61,115 bases of DNA from a virus: IMG/VR virus record IMGVR_UViG_3300017967_000022, positions 1 through 61,115 of that record. One strand, given 5' to 3'. Each line of letters begins with the position of its first letter. Position 1 is the first letter of the stretch. Shown here piece after piece: positions 35,608-44,076 of this stretch. Below the pieces are notes generated by a model. The model searched no databases. It was given only the letters and a program-made list of their open reading frames with translations, and had not been told where the DNA came from. Both the position numbers and the translations under genes were made by a program.

Positions 35608-36484
35608 AATACAAGATGTTGATATTATCTTTTTAAGTTATGACGAGCCTAATGCTGAAGAAAATTGGGCAGACTTAAAACGTAAAGTGCCTTGGGCAAA
35701 AAGAGTACACGGTGTTGAAGGCAGTGATGCCGCACATAAAGCCTGTGCCGATTTATCAGATACAAAACATTTTGTAACAGTTGACGGTGACACTATTGTT
35801 GATCCTCGATTTATGCAAGTTGAATTAGACTTAGACAAACTAGGTGTAGATGACGACTATCAATTTAGTTGGTGCGGTAAAATTGATGTTAACGGACTTA
35901 TGTACGGTAACGGAAGTTTGAAGATGTGGACAAAAGAGTTTGTAAAGAATATGCGTACACACGAAAATACAGACGGTACAAACGAAACTAGTATTGAGTT
36001 TTGTTATTTTGACAACTATTATCAACTAAACGAAAACTATAGTAGCAGTATTATTACAGGCAGTCCTTTACAAGCATGGAGAGCAGGCTTTCGTGAAGGT
36101 GTAAAGATGTCATTAGATAGGGGTACTAAGGTAACTGATATTGAAGAACAGTTATGGTGGCAAAATAGACATAGACTTTACATATGGCAAATGGTAGGTT
36201 GTGATGTGCCAGACGGCATATGGGCAATCTACGGAGCAAGACTAGGCTGTTATAAAACAATGTGTACTGATTGGGATCATACACAAACACGTGACTTTGA
36301 ATATCTTAAAGAATTATGGAAAGAACATGAAACTGTTAATCCAGCAGAAGAAGCAAAAGAAGTTGGTAAAAAATTAATTAACGAATTAGACTTACCTATT
36401 GCAGTTGTTCCATACGATAGTTTGCAAAGTAAATTTTTTAAAACTGTTTATGTAAATAGTGATAGGGTTATTAGACGTAAATGA
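35594..36484 (+). CDS. Glycosyltransferase-like protein (DGD motif)
   Basis: The product starts KIQDVDIIFLSYDEPNAEEN and has HFVTVDGDTIVDPRFM (about 57-72), a DxD-type motif (DGD), then AWRAGFREGVKMSL and a late region YGARLGCYKTMCTDWDHT. It is clearly related to the gene at 44879-45565 (same IIFLSY/IVFISY start, VDGD motif, WR/WKSAFRECAKL, GxxG-H end). I place the start at the TTG 35594 (LSKIKIQD), with ACGGAG 6 nt upstream, rather than at 35549, which would overlap the upstream gene further. A GT2-like role is inferred; substrates are unknown. The stop overlaps the next ATG (ATGA). Confidence 0.65.
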   Translation: MSKIKIQDVDIIFLSYDEPNAEENWADLKRKVPWAKRVHGVEGSDAAHKACADLSDTKHFVTVDGDTIVDPRFMQVELDLDKLGVDDDYQFSWCGKIDVNGLMYGNGSLKMWTKEFVKNMRTHENTDGTNETSIEFCYFDNYYQLNENYSSSIITGSPLQAWRAGFREGVKMSLDRGTKVTDIEEQLWWQNRHRLYIWQMVGCDVPDGIWAIYGARLGCYKTMCTDWDHTQTRDFEYLKELWKEHETVNPAEEAKEVGKKLINELDLPIAVVPYDSLQSKFFKTVYVNSDRVIRRK

Positions 36485-36732
36485 AAATTAGATACTATCA
36501 TAACATAGATGGCTGGCGTTGGCTAGGATTCGTCTTGGCTATGGTAGGTGCTTTTATACTTAGTGGCGGTAATGCCAAACTGCAATGGATAGGTTGGGCA
36601 GTTGCTTGCCTAAGTTGTACAATATGGGTTTGGATGGGAATTAAGGACAAGGATGTGCCGAGAGCACTCATGGAATTGTTTTATTTGCTGTTAGCAATAC
36701 GTGGTATATTTAACTGGATAGAATATGAGTGA
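36481..36732 (+). CDS. Small membrane protein, 83 residues
   Basis: Two or three hydrophobic segments are seen: WLGFVLAMVGAFILSGG (about 14-30), WIGWAVACLSCTIWVWMGI (about 36-54) and a shorter ALMELFYLLLAIRGIFNWI (about 62-80). KDKDVPR between the last two gives a charged cytoplasmic-type loop. Similar small proteins occur in marine T4-like phages, with no known function. It overlaps the upstream gene by 4 nt and the radical SAM gene by 8 nt, so it belongs to the same transcript. An inner-membrane anchor or holin-like role is possible but unsupported. Confidence 0.7.
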   Translation: MKIRYYHNIDGWRWLGFVLAMVGAFILSGGNAKLQWIGWAVACLSCTIWVWMGIKDKDVPRALMELFYLLLAIRGIFNWIEYE

Positions 36733-38092
36733 AGTACAGCGAATAAAATCTATTATGCCAGAGATTGATGAAATCTCGCCTACCTTTTGTTTGGCTAAAT
36801 GGCATCATGTTACTATCTATTTACAAACTGGTGAAACACACAGTTGTTATCATCCGGCTCCACATAAAATTCCCTTAGAAGGATTACAAGATAATCCTAG
36901 TCAATTACACAACACACCTGAAAAGAAACGTGAACGCGGTTTAATGTTGCAAGGTGAAAAACCTAGTGGTTGTCAGTACTGTTGGAATATTGAGTGTATG
37001 GGCAAAGATTACATTAGCGATAGACATATTAAAACAGCGAGTATATACACCCCGGAACGTATAGAAGAAATTAAAAGTAATCCTTGGGATTATGATATTA
37101 ATCCAGAGTATATTGAAATTAATTTTAGTAACCAGTGTAACTTTAAATGCGGTTACTGTCATCCTAAGTTTAGTAGCAGATATTATAACGAGATCAAAAA
37201 GCATGGTCCTTATAAAGACAGTACAGCACATCGCAATGATATTGATTATTTTGAATTATACAAAGAAGAAACTAACCCATATGTAGAAGCATGGTGGAAG
37301 TGGTGGCCTGAAGTAAGTAAGACACTAAACATTTTACGTGTTACCGGAGGCGAACCGTTAATGCACAATAGTACCTGGAGATTGTTTGACGAATTAGAAG
37401 CAAATCCTAAACCACATCTCAATATAGAACTTAATAGCAATATGGGTGTTAAGCCAGAACGTATAGTAAAACTTGTAGAACGTTTAAAAGTATTAAAAGA
37501 TAAAAACTGTATTAACAGTTTTAAATTATATACAAGTATCGATACCTGGGGTCCTCGTGCAGAGTATACACGTACAGGATTAGATTTAAAATTATGGGAA
37601 TCAAACTTAGATTATTATCTAACTAAAACAGGTTGGCCTGTAACATTTATGGTTACATTTAATTTATTTGTTGTTACAAGTTTTGATGATTTATTACATA
37701 AAATATTAGAGTGGCGCAAGAAGTATAATACAGATGAACAAACTAAATGGCAACGTATTAGATTTGATACACCTTATTTAAAAGAGCCTATTCAGTTTGA
37801 TATGAACATACTTCCTAAAGATGAATTTATGCCATACATGATGAATCATTTATTGTTTATGCAAAACAATGTAGACGATAAGGATAGAACAAAATTTAGT
37901 AGTTTGGAATATGAACGTCTAAGACGTGTAGTTGATTATATGCGTAAAACAGAGTATGACGAAAAGAAACTATTAAATGGTAGGCGTAATTTTGCTAGTT
38001 GGTTTAAAGAATATGATAGAAGAAGAGGAACTAACCTAGTAGAAACATTTCCCGAGTTTAAAGAGTTTTATCGTTTTTGTGAAAGTTGCTAA
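36725..38092 (+). CDS. Radical SAM protein with N-terminal SPASM-like and twitch-type architecture (rSAM 1)
   Basis: The radical SAM cluster motif CNFKCGYC places the three iron-sulphur cysteines at 138, 142 and 145; the GGEP motif follows in LRVTGGEPLMH around 218. The N-terminus (FCLAKWHHVTIYLQTGETHS, GCQYCWNIE) is a Cys-rich SPASM-like region, here before the radical core instead of after it. The C-terminus ends RRRGTNLVETFPEFKEFYRF. The closest in-window relative is rSAM 10 (58663), which has its first cluster Cys at the same residue number, 138. The reaction and substrate are unknown. The 3' end overlaps the opposing gene by 35 nt. Confidence 0.85.
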   Translation: MSEVQRIKSIMPEIDEISPTFCLAKWHHVTIYLQTGETHSCYHPAPHKIPLEGLQDNPSQLHNTPEKKRERGLMLQGEKPSGCQYCWNIECMGKDYISDRHIKTASIYTPERIEEIKSNPWDYDINPEYIEINFSNQCNFKCGYCHPKFSSRYYNEIKKHGPYKDSTAHRNDIDYFELYKEETNPYVEAWWKWWPEVSKTLNILRVTGGEPLMHNSTWRLFDELEANPKPHLNIELNSNMGVKPERIVKLVERLKVLKDKNCINSFKLYTSIDTWGPRAEYTRTGLDLKLWESNLDYYLTKTGWPVTFMVTFNLFVVTSFDDLLHKILEWRKKYNTDEQTKWQRIRFDTPYLKEPIQFDMNILPKDEFMPYMMNHLLFMQNNVDDKDRTKFSSLEYERLRRVVDYMRKTEYDEKKLLNGRRNFASWFKEYDRRRGTNLVETFPEFKEFYRFCESC

Positions 38093-39191
38093 CCATTGCT
38101 TGGTTATGTAATAATGTTGCTTTAATATCTTCTAAATTGTAATTTTCTTTTTCAACAGTTTCAATCAACTCAAATATAGCATTCATACGTTCTGTATGAT
38201 TTTCAATTGAATCGTATTCTTCACTCCATAACTCGTTAAATGTTTTAAATCCTAATTCTTGTAGATACTTTAGTGTGTGAGGTGGGCCGACCATAATAAA
38301 AGGTCGTCCATATAACATAGCGTTAAAAGTTTTTTCACTAAAGTTAGCAGTTGGTTGAGCAAAGCGTGTTTCATTAACAATAGCACACATACTGTCTATA
38401 TAAAATCCCTCTAGTCCTTTACCTTCAGGAGCAAACATAGGCCAATGTTTCATACCAGCGTCGGTTGTTTCTGCATTGTTGTAATCTAACACATACGGGG
38501 TATTTTTATTAAGTATATTAATATTTTTTTTAATTATATTTTCATACTTCCACGCATCTAAATCAATCCAAGTACCATCCATTAACAACTCGTAGTTAGT
38601 TCTAAAGTTCCAACTTAAATGACAATCTTTATCAACTAAAAATGCAGAAACTAAATGTCTATGTTTAGTGTAACGCCAATTAGGACAAATAAACTTTTTA
38701 TTGTATTTGAAGTTTAATTGGCTTCCGCTACCGCAAAAAAAATCACGTAGGAAAATATCTAAGCAGTGTAGATTTAAACTAGGATAATTTTTAGAATAGT
38801 ATTTTTGTACATCATAATCGCCTGTGTACACATTAACGTTTTTAATATCGTATTTTTCTTGCCATTCAACTATGCTGTCTAATTCATCTGCACATAAATT
38901 GTCATTAGAATTGAATTCGCTATAAAAATGATTATTATGTTTAGTTCCTTTTATGTAAGGACTAACAGGTTCGTACAAGTAAATGTCAACACCGCGTCTT
39001 TTTAACTTGTTAATAGTTTTAATACTAAATTCTAACTCATTAAACTGTTTAATATGGTTAGTGCCTGTGTAAACAAACGTAGGACGGGTTGAATCTTTTA
39101 GAAAACTTTTTAAGAATAATTCTGCTAACATTCCTCTATTTTTATCTCGCATACTAGGAATGTTTTGCCAAAACAAATCTTGTACAAACAT
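38058..39191 (-). CDS. Glycosyltransferase-like protein (exostosin/GT-B-type C-terminus)
   Basis: The C-terminal 120 residues carry FAQPTANFSEKTFNAMLYGR, PFIMVGPPHTLKYLQELGFK, TFNELWSEEYDS. This S/T-EKT...K/R-PFI...LxxLGF pattern is typical of glycosyltransferase-like proteins in phage and bacterial surface-sugar loci. The same pattern ends the product at 41933-42892 (IFPTEKTYTPIYFKKPFLVW), so the two are paralogues on opposite strands. The N-terminal 250 residues are poorly conserved. The start overlaps the stop of the upstream gene by one base (TAATG); it is the last gene of a five-gene minus-strand operon. Donor and acceptor unknown. Confidence 0.6.
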   Translation of the reverse strand: MFVQDLFWQNIPSMRDKNRGMLAELFLKSFLKDSTRPTFVYTGTNHIKQFNELEFSIKTINKLKRRGVDIYLYEPVSPYIKGTKHNNHFYSEFNSNDNLCADELDSIVEWQEKYDIKNVNVYTGDYDVQKYYSKNYPSLNLHCLDIFLRDFFCGSGSQLNFKYNKKFICPNWRYTKHRHLVSAFLVDKDCHLSWNFRTNYELLMDGTWIDLDAWKYENIIKKNINILNKNTPYVLDYNNAETTDAGMKHWPMFAPEGKGLEGFYIDSMCAIVNETRFAQPTANFSEKTFNAMLYGRPFIMVGPPHTLKYLQELGFKTFNELWSEEYDSIENHTERMNAIFELIETVEKENYNLEDIKATLLHNQAMVSNFHKNDKTL

Positions 39192-39685
39192 TAGAAAAAT
39201 GTGCCTGTAATTTGTAGTGTATATCTTGGATCAACGCCTATGTTACTAGCCGCGTGTGGTACATCTGGATTCCATAATACATATTCACCTGCTTTATAAT
39301 TTACAACAGCAGTGCCGTCTATTTCAAAGTAATGTCCTGGCTTCCAGTCTTCTAAAAATACAATAGCACGTCTTACATCATTACGTTCTTGATTAAACAC
39401 ACGACAGTAGGTATTAAAATGATCTACGTGTGTTGGCATAATGTCTAGAGTATCCATACGGTAAAACACAAAGCCTGTATTTTTTAAGTTAATACGTTTA
39501 GCAACATCGTTGACCCACTCAGGCATTGGGTTTCGACTGTCGTACATTTTGCCTGTTGTTGTGTTGTGAGTGTAACCTTGTTCACGCCACATATCCGATT
39601 CTTCACCTGTAATAGGTTGTCTAATATAATCAAAGTCTTTGTAACTTTCGTCCCATAAGACTGGTAAAAATCCTCTACTCCACAT
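39191..39685 (-). CDS. 2-oxoglutarate/Fe(II) oxygenase-like protein
   Basis: The 164-residue product has a HxD metal motif in PTHVDHFNTYCRVF (about 100-113) and a distal His in DVPHAASNIGVDPRYTLQIT, in which the following Arg fits 2-oxoglutarate binding. GHYFEIDGTAVVNYKAGEYV lies between, as in small prolyl-4-hydroxylase-like double-stranded beta-helix proteins. Hydroxylation of an amino acid or sugar-linked group is the expected reaction class; the substrate is unknown. It overlaps the amidinotransferase by 11 nt and touches the next gene, so it is co-translated in the five-gene operon. Confidence 0.7.
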   Translation of the reverse strand: MWSRGFLPVLWDESYKDFDYIRQPITGEESDMWREQGYTHNTTTGKMYDSRNPMPEWVNDVAKRINLKNTGFVFYRMDTLDIMPTHVDHFNTYCRVFNQERNDVRRAIVFLEDWKPGHYFEIDGTAVVNYKAGEYVLWNPDVPHAASNIGVDPRYTLQITGTFF

Positions 39686-40643
39686 CTCGTTCTATATCCA
39701 ATGTTACGCAGTGAAAACCACCGCCTAATGTTCTTTGATGCCTCATTGGCAACATAGCACATTCAATACCTTGTGCTTCTAGTGCTTTACGTAGTGGCTC
39801 TTGATGTTTTTCAAGTGCTACTAATTTAGTATTTACACTAAACAAGTTCATGTTTATCCACGTACTTGCATTACACCAACCTGGATAATGTCCAATGTCA
39901 ACAGGTTCGGGACACCATAAAATATCCCAATTTCTAAAAGGCATTGGCAAGTCTTCTTTGCTTTTAATTCTACTAGGATTAGCAAGTAATAATCCATCAC
40001 GTAAAAAAGCAACAGTACTGTCAATGTGCATATAACTATAAACATCTTGTAATAAATGCACTTGTGCTGTATCACCTAGTGCATCTTGCAATAGTGTTGC
40101 ACCGAGTTTGTTTCCGCTATTACTTACAAGATATAAAACGTGTTCGTTAGCACGAATAATATTTGCGGCATCAAACGCAGGCTCAAACTCATTTAGTGCT
40201 AGTATGTCCTTATTGCCTATGCAATCTGTATTATACAATTTACTTTCGTGATAGCACGGAACTTGAACAGGACTTTTTAGGTGATGTTCAAATGCCTTCC
40301 ATTCGTGCTTCCTTGCTCTAATAGGCATTGGTGTTGCAAGTGTTAAATCCCCGTGTACAAATACCGAGTCTCGAGGGCAATAATTATAATAGTTACAATC
40401 ATTAGTATTAGGACGTACAACTTCAATTGATTCTCCTTCTAAAAAATCTACAAAGGTTTGTAAATCTTCGTTTGCTTCGTCTATTACTTGTTGTGGGTAA
40501 GGCCCTTTTTGTATTTCACTATCATCTCGTACGTCTGCAAAATTTACACAACGCAAACTAATATCAATATCAGTAGGAATTTTTGCATGATCTGCAACGC
40601 CAACAATTACTTTACGAAGTTGTCCCCATTCATTACTAGACAT
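39675..40643 (-). CDS. Amidinotransferase (glycine/inosamine amidinotransferase family)
   Basis: The 322 residues align by eye with the arginine:glycine amidinotransferase fold. NEWGQLRKVIVG starts the protein; RD (91-92) lies in CPRDSVFVHGD; FDAANIIRANEHVLYLV supplies Asp158; YMHIDSTVAFLRDGLLLANP supplies His206; and LGGGFHCVTLD supplies the nucleophile Cys312. In AGAT these are the catalytic Asp, His and Cys. The family moves the amidino group of arginine to an amine (glycine, or an inosamine in streptomycin synthesis). Beside an aminotransferase and glycosyltransferases, a guanidino-sugar product is an inference. All catalytic residues are intact. Length is shorter than animal AGAT but normal for the phage/bacterial form. 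Confidence 0.9.
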   Translation of the reverse strand: MSSNEWGQLRKVIVGVADHAKIPTDIDISLRCVNFADVRDDSEIQKGPYPQQVIDEANEDLQTFVDFLEGESIEVVRPNTNDCNYYNYCPRDSVFVHGDLTLATPMPIRARKHEWKAFEHHLKSPVQVPCYHESKLYNTDCIGNKDILALNEFEPAFDAANIIRANEHVLYLVSNSGNKLGATLLQDALGDTAQVHLLQDVYSYMHIDSTVAFLRDGLLLANPSRIKSKEDLPMPFRNWDILWCPEPVDIGHYPGWCNASTWINMNLFSVNTKLVALEKHQEPLRKALEAQGIECAMLPMRHQRTLGGGFHCVTLDIERDVE

Positions 40644-41316
40644 ATGAAACCCTTCCAGGCCAGTGTTTTAAAATTAAATCTTCTAAATCAAGATTACTCA
40701 TTCTAGAATTTTCACCTTTGATTTGTTGTACGATTATCTCCATTTCATTACACCAGTCTTTAGTTGTTTGTTTTAGTGTATATCCGAGGTACGGATAAAT
40801 TGTATTTTCTACATAACGCATATGTTCTAATATACTTGGGTGCGAGTCGGTAACATAAACGTTTTTTGTTCTAGGAAATACGTTTTCAGCACCTGGCAAA
40901 TTTTCATCAACTTTATCTTTGTGTCCTTGAAATAAATCTACATGAAAAGATTTTAAGTATGCATTTGTTTGCAATATTGCTGTTTTGTTTCTAATTATAT
41001 CGTTTTCTTCACTCCAGTGGTTACTTAGATATTCGTCGCTGTAATAGTCACTGTTTAAAATATTACCTTCAGTTACCCATTTGCCTTCTTTAAGTAAATC
41101 AACTCTTTGCCAACTGCTCCATAAAATACAAACAAGATCATTTTGATTAAAATTATGTTTTTCATTTGCTTCTATAGTGCGGCAAGCAATACCTTGATTG
41201 CCCATGCCTGCTTTTGCATAATTATGATTTTCGCAGTCTAAATCTTTTGCAATTATATCACTCCATGTCGGCCAAATGTATTCGGTGTACGAACATCCAA
41301 AGGTAAACAATCTCAT
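40636..41316 (-). CDS. SGNH/GDSL-like hydrolase (first copy)
   Basis: The start MRLFTFGCSYTEYIWPTW holds the nucleophile-type Ser9 in GCSYT. AKAGMGNQG around 34-42 supplies the GxGN-like block, and VTDSHPSILEHMRYVEN around 153-169 supplies the D-x-H pair. This is the SGNH hydrolase arrangement seen in surface-sugar loci, where the enzymes remove or transfer acyl groups. The second copy is at 44073-44891. Strong GGAGG upstream of the ATG and a 4-nt overlap with the aminotransferase gene (ATGA) show co-translation. The substrate is unknown. Confidence 0.7.
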   Translation of the reverse strand: MRLFTFGCSYTEYIWPTWSDIIAKDLDCENHNYAKAGMGNQGIACRTIEANEKHNFNQNDLVCILWSSWQRVDLLKEGKWVTEGNILNSDYYSDEYLSNHWSEENDIIRNKTAILQTNAYLKSFHVDLFQGHKDKVDENLPGAENVFPRTKNVYVTDSHPSILEHMRYVENTIYPYLGYTLKQTTKDWCNEMEIIVQQIKGENSRMSNLDLEDLILKHWPGRVSYV

Positions 41317-41897
41317 TTAAAAACCTCCATGTCTGGCAAGTAAGGATAGTCTTGACTAGTCCATAATTTACCGGTTTCTAAATCTTTAATTTTTTCTAAT
41401 CCTAGTTGTGCAGTTTCAGGAGTCATGTAATAATGATATCCAATGTATTTGATATTTTGTTCTGCCCAAGGTTTGTCATCTGTTCTTCCGTCATATGCCA
41501 TTTGTTTTAATGTTTCATAATCGCGTTCATTAGAACAAAGTATAGCACCGCCTCTACCTAAACTTAGTGCTTTCTTGTATTGGAAACTTAAACACATAAA
41601 AGAGTTATTAACATAAGAATCTTTTTCAAATAGTGTTGCGGCATCGATAATATTAGTGCCGCCTAAGTTATATGCTTTACTCCATTCAACATCTGCAAAC
41701 TCCCACGCAAGACCGAGTTTCTCAAGTGTGAACGGGATACTAATATATGTTCGACTAGGTATAGTAATTTTGTGTGTTGGATTCAAATAACGTAAGCATA
41801 ATTCAATAGCATGGGTACAACTATCAACAGCAACAGCATATGGAGCACCATAATACTCTGCTATTGCTTTTTCAAATTTTTTCACAGTTTCAAACAT
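41313..41897 (-). CDS. DegT/DnrJ/EryC1-type sugar aminotransferase, shortened
   Basis: FEKAIAEYYGAPYAVAVDSC near the N-terminus, TIPSRTYISIPFTLEKLGLA, NIIDAATLFEK and CLSFQYKKALSLGRGGAILC are the successive signatures of PLP-dependent DegT-family aminotransferases. The PLP lysine should be one of the two Lys in FQYKKALS. The protein stops at 194 residues, versus about 370 normally, so the small C-terminal domain is missing. An in-frame ATG at 41903 overlaps the TATAAATA box, so I chose the ATG at 41897, exactly 5 nt after the box. It is the first gene of the five-gene operon. It may still make an amino sugar, or may need a partner. Confidence 0.72.
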   Translation of the reverse strand: MFETVKKFEKAIAEYYGAPYAVAVDSCTHAIELCLRYLNPTHKITIPSRTYISIPFTLEKLGLAWEFADVEWSKAYNLGGTNIIDAATLFEKDSYVNNSFMCLSFQYKKALSLGRGGAILCSNERDYETLKQMAYDGRTDDKPWAEQNIKYIGYHYYMTPETAQLGLEKIKDLETGKLWTSQDYPYLPDMEVFK

Positions 41898-41902
41898 ATA
41901 CA

Positions 41903-41910
41903 TATTTATA
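41903..41910 (-). promoter_or_regulatory. Perfect TATAAATA late promoter for the five-gene minus operon
   Basis: On the minus strand TATAAATA is followed by TGTAT and the ATG at 41897, i.e. 5 nt of spacing, with no Shine-Dalgarno sequence. It lies in a 35-nt gap between two divergent operons. Confidence 0.75.
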
Positions 41911-41920
41911 TACGCAGATA

Positions 41921-41927
41921 ATAAGTA
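41921..41927 (+). promoter_or_regulatory. Degenerate late promoter (ATAAGTA) for the ten-gene plus operon
   Basis: ATAAGTA followed by TAATT and the GTG at 41933 repeats the 5-nt geometry with one mismatch. No better candidate lies in the gap, and no Shine-Dalgarno sequence is present. Confidence 0.45.
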
Positions 41928-41932
41928 TAATT

Positions 41933-42892
41933 GTGAGTGAGTTTGAGAAAATAATCAATTTAGTGTTATGGCATAGGTCCTGGAGTCTTGAAAGGCTTTT
42001 GAGCACAATCCAAAATAACACCGATAGTCTTATACGAGTATTAGGTGCAGAAGAATTTGCAATTATGGGTTGGGACAGTCCAGAAAATTCCAATCTGTTG
42101 CAAGAAATTAAACAAGCCATTAGTAATAGTTCAAACACTGTAGAATTTGTGTGTGGAGGGTTTCCTACCGATAAAGTTTTCCATCCAGGTAACAACGTTG
42201 TCTATTGGAAGACTTTTTGGCCTGTAAAAACTTATTATGAACTAACAAGATTTGGGCATACTGCAAACAATAAAGATTTTACACAGGCGTATGTATCATT
42301 AAACAACAAGCCGTGGCAACACAGATGTCAAATGATGGATATGCTTTCTCGAGAAAATTTGTTACCTTATGGTGCAATTAGTTGGAATGAAACAAATAAA
42401 GATTATCCTTTTAAACATTGGAAGCAGAAACGATTAATCATTGACTCAGAATATGCAAAAACAACAGAACAATATGGATCATTTCCGCAGGCCTTTTTTC
42501 AAAGTTTTATGAGTTTAGTTAATGAGTCTACTATGGACACAATATTTCCAACTGAAAAAACATACACACCAATTTATTTTAAAAAACCTTTTTTAGTTTG
42601 GAGTGTACCTGGCTTTCATAAAGCATTAACAGAACACGGTTTTGAATTATATGACGAAATTTTTGATTACAGTTTTGACAATATCTTAGATGACCAACTA
42701 AGATTACAAAAACTTGTCGAACAGGTTAAGAAAATTACAAATTTGGATTATAATGAGTTATATAAAAAGGTTGCAAAAAAAGCAGAAAGAAACTATAATA
42801 TACTAGTGTCTATTAGTCAAGACAAAAGTTTAGTACCAAACAGTGTTTTAAAGTTTGGCGGTTACGAGAATTTAATTAAGGAGATGAAATGA
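41933..42892 (+). CDS. Glycosyltransferase-like protein, first gene of the ten-gene operon
   Basis: I start the gene at the GTG 41933 (VSEFEKIINLVLWHRSW); an upstream frame from 41840 would run through the divergent promoters and the opposing gene. The C-terminal third has TMDTIFPTEKTYTPIYFKKP, FLVWSVPGFHKALTEHGFEL, and a coiled-coil-like end, LVEQVKKITNLDYNELYKKV. This is the same domain as in the gene at 38058-39191, so the two operons each contain one member. GWDSPENSNLLQEIKQAISN near the N-terminus is not recognised. Glycosyltransferase function is inferred from the C-terminal domain and the context. The stop overlaps the dehydrogenase start (ATGA). Confidence 0.6.
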   Translation: MSEFEKIINLVLWHRSWSLERLLSTIQNNTDSLIRVLGAEEFAIMGWDSPENSNLLQEIKQAISNSSNTVEFVCGGFPTDKVFHPGNNVVYWKTFWPVKTYYELTRFGHTANNKDFTQAYVSLNNKPWQHRCQMMDMLSRENLLPYGAISWNETNKDYPFKHWKQKRLIIDSEYAKTTEQYGSFPQAFFQSFMSLVNESTMDTIFPTEKTYTPIYFKKPFLVWSVPGFHKALTEHGFELYDEIFDYSFDNILDDQLRLQKLVEQVKKITNLDYNELYKKVAKKAERNYNILVSISQDKSLVPNSVLKFGGYENLIKEMK

Positions 42893-44076
42893 GTGTAATT
42901 GGTTACATTGGCGTAGGTAAACTAGGTGTGCCTTGTGCTGAAGAAATTATTAAAAAAGGACATACAGTCAATGGATATGACGTTACTACTATTTCCTCTG
43001 ATTTAATCAATCAGAAAGATACTATCGAGGAAACGGTTAAAGGAGCAGATATTGTATTTGTTGCAGTACCAACACCACATCATCCAGACTATGACGGTAG
43101 ACGTCCTACAAGTCATTTAGAGCCTAAAGACTTTAACTACTCTATTGTGATCGATGTATTAAAAGAAGCAAACAAATATATGAACAAAAAACAGTTGCTT
43201 GTTTTAATATCAACTGTATTGCCTGGAACAACACGTAGAGAATTTGTTCCGCTTGTAACTAATACACGATTTGTTTATAATCCTTATCTAATTGCTATGG
43301 GAACTGTAGGTTGGGATATGGTAAATCCTGAAATGATTATGATTGGTACTGACGACGGTAGCGAAACAGGTGACGCAAAACAGTTGCGTGATTTTTACGA
43401 CACAGTAATGGAAAACGATCCACGTTACGTTATAGGAACATATGACGAATGCGAATGTATTAAAGTTTTTTACAATACGTTTATTAGTACAAAACTAAGT
43501 CTTGTTAATATGATGCAAGATGTAGCACAAAAACAAGGCAACATTAATGTTGATGTAGTTACTAAAGCACTTGCTGATTCAACAATGCGTATTATGAGTG
43601 ATCGTTATATGACAGCAGGCATGGGAGACGGTGGCAGTTGTCATCCAAGAGATAATATTGCATTGCGATATATGGCAAAAGAATTAGACTTGCAGTATGA
43701 TATCTTTGATAGTATTATGACAGCAAGAGAAGTACAAGCAAAAAATCTTGCAAAATTTGTTATTGAAACAAAAGAAAAATTCGGCGGCAATATTATATTA
43801 AATGGAATATCATATAAACCGGGTGTAAGTTATATCGACGGAAGTTATGCACTTCTTGTTGATCATTATATTAAAGAGTTAGGACACTCGGCAATTTATA
43901 TCGATCCATTAGCAAGTGAAATGCCAAGTAGTGCGGCATCAATAGGAGGCATTGTTTTAATGTGCCATCCTGAAATGTATTTAGACTATTCAACTGACAG
44001 TATTATTATTGATCCTTGGAGACAAGTAGAGAAGGATCCAAGGTATATGGTAATACATTACGGAAATACTAGATGA
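42889..44076 (+). CDS. UDP-glucose/GDP-mannose 6-dehydrogenase family protein
   Basis: The Rossmann start GYIGVGKLGVPCAEEIIKKG gives the NAD motif G-x-G-x-x-G at residues 8-13. VFVAVPTP, a central CIKVFYNTFISTKLSLVNMM and GDGGSCHPRDNIAL follow; Cys251 in the last is the catalytic cysteine of four-electron sugar-nucleotide dehydrogenases. These oxidise the C6 of UDP- or GDP-sugars to a uronic acid (family knowledge); the exact substrate is not clear. At 395 residues the length is near normal. It overlaps the genes on both sides by 4 nt each, so it is tightly coupled to a glycosyltransferase-like protein and an SGNH hydrolase. Confidence 0.82.
   Translation: MSVIGYIGVGKLGVPCAEEIIKKGHTVNGYDVTTISSDLINQKDTIEETVKGADIVFVAVPTPHHPDYDGRRPTSHLEPKDFNYSIVIDVLKEANKYMNKKQLLVLISTVLPGTTRREFVPLVTNTRFVYNPYLIAMGTVGWDMVNPEMIMIGTDDGSETGDAKQLRDFYDTVMENDPRYVIGTYDECECIKVFYNTFISTKLSLVNMMQDVAQKQGNINVDVVTKALADSTMRIMSDRYMTAGMGDGGSCHPRDNIALRYMAKELDLQYDIFDSIMTAREVQAKNLAKFVIETKEKFGGNIILNGISYKPGVSYIDGSYALLVDHYIKELGHSAIYIDPLASEMPSSAASIGGIVLMCHPEMYLDYSTDSIIIDPWRQVEKDPRYMVIHYGNTR

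Noticed and set aside
33081-36732. RiPP-like precursor peptide for the radical SAM enzymes
   Set aside because: The small proteins here (114 aa soluble, 83 aa membrane) have no leader/core or Cys/Gly-rich tail, and no other small frame with a ribosome-binding site stood out in the modification region.
41840-41932. Upstream extension of the glycosyltransferase-like gene
   Set aside because: The extension would lie antisense to the aminotransferase start and cover both promoters; a GTG at 41933 fits the promoter spacing.
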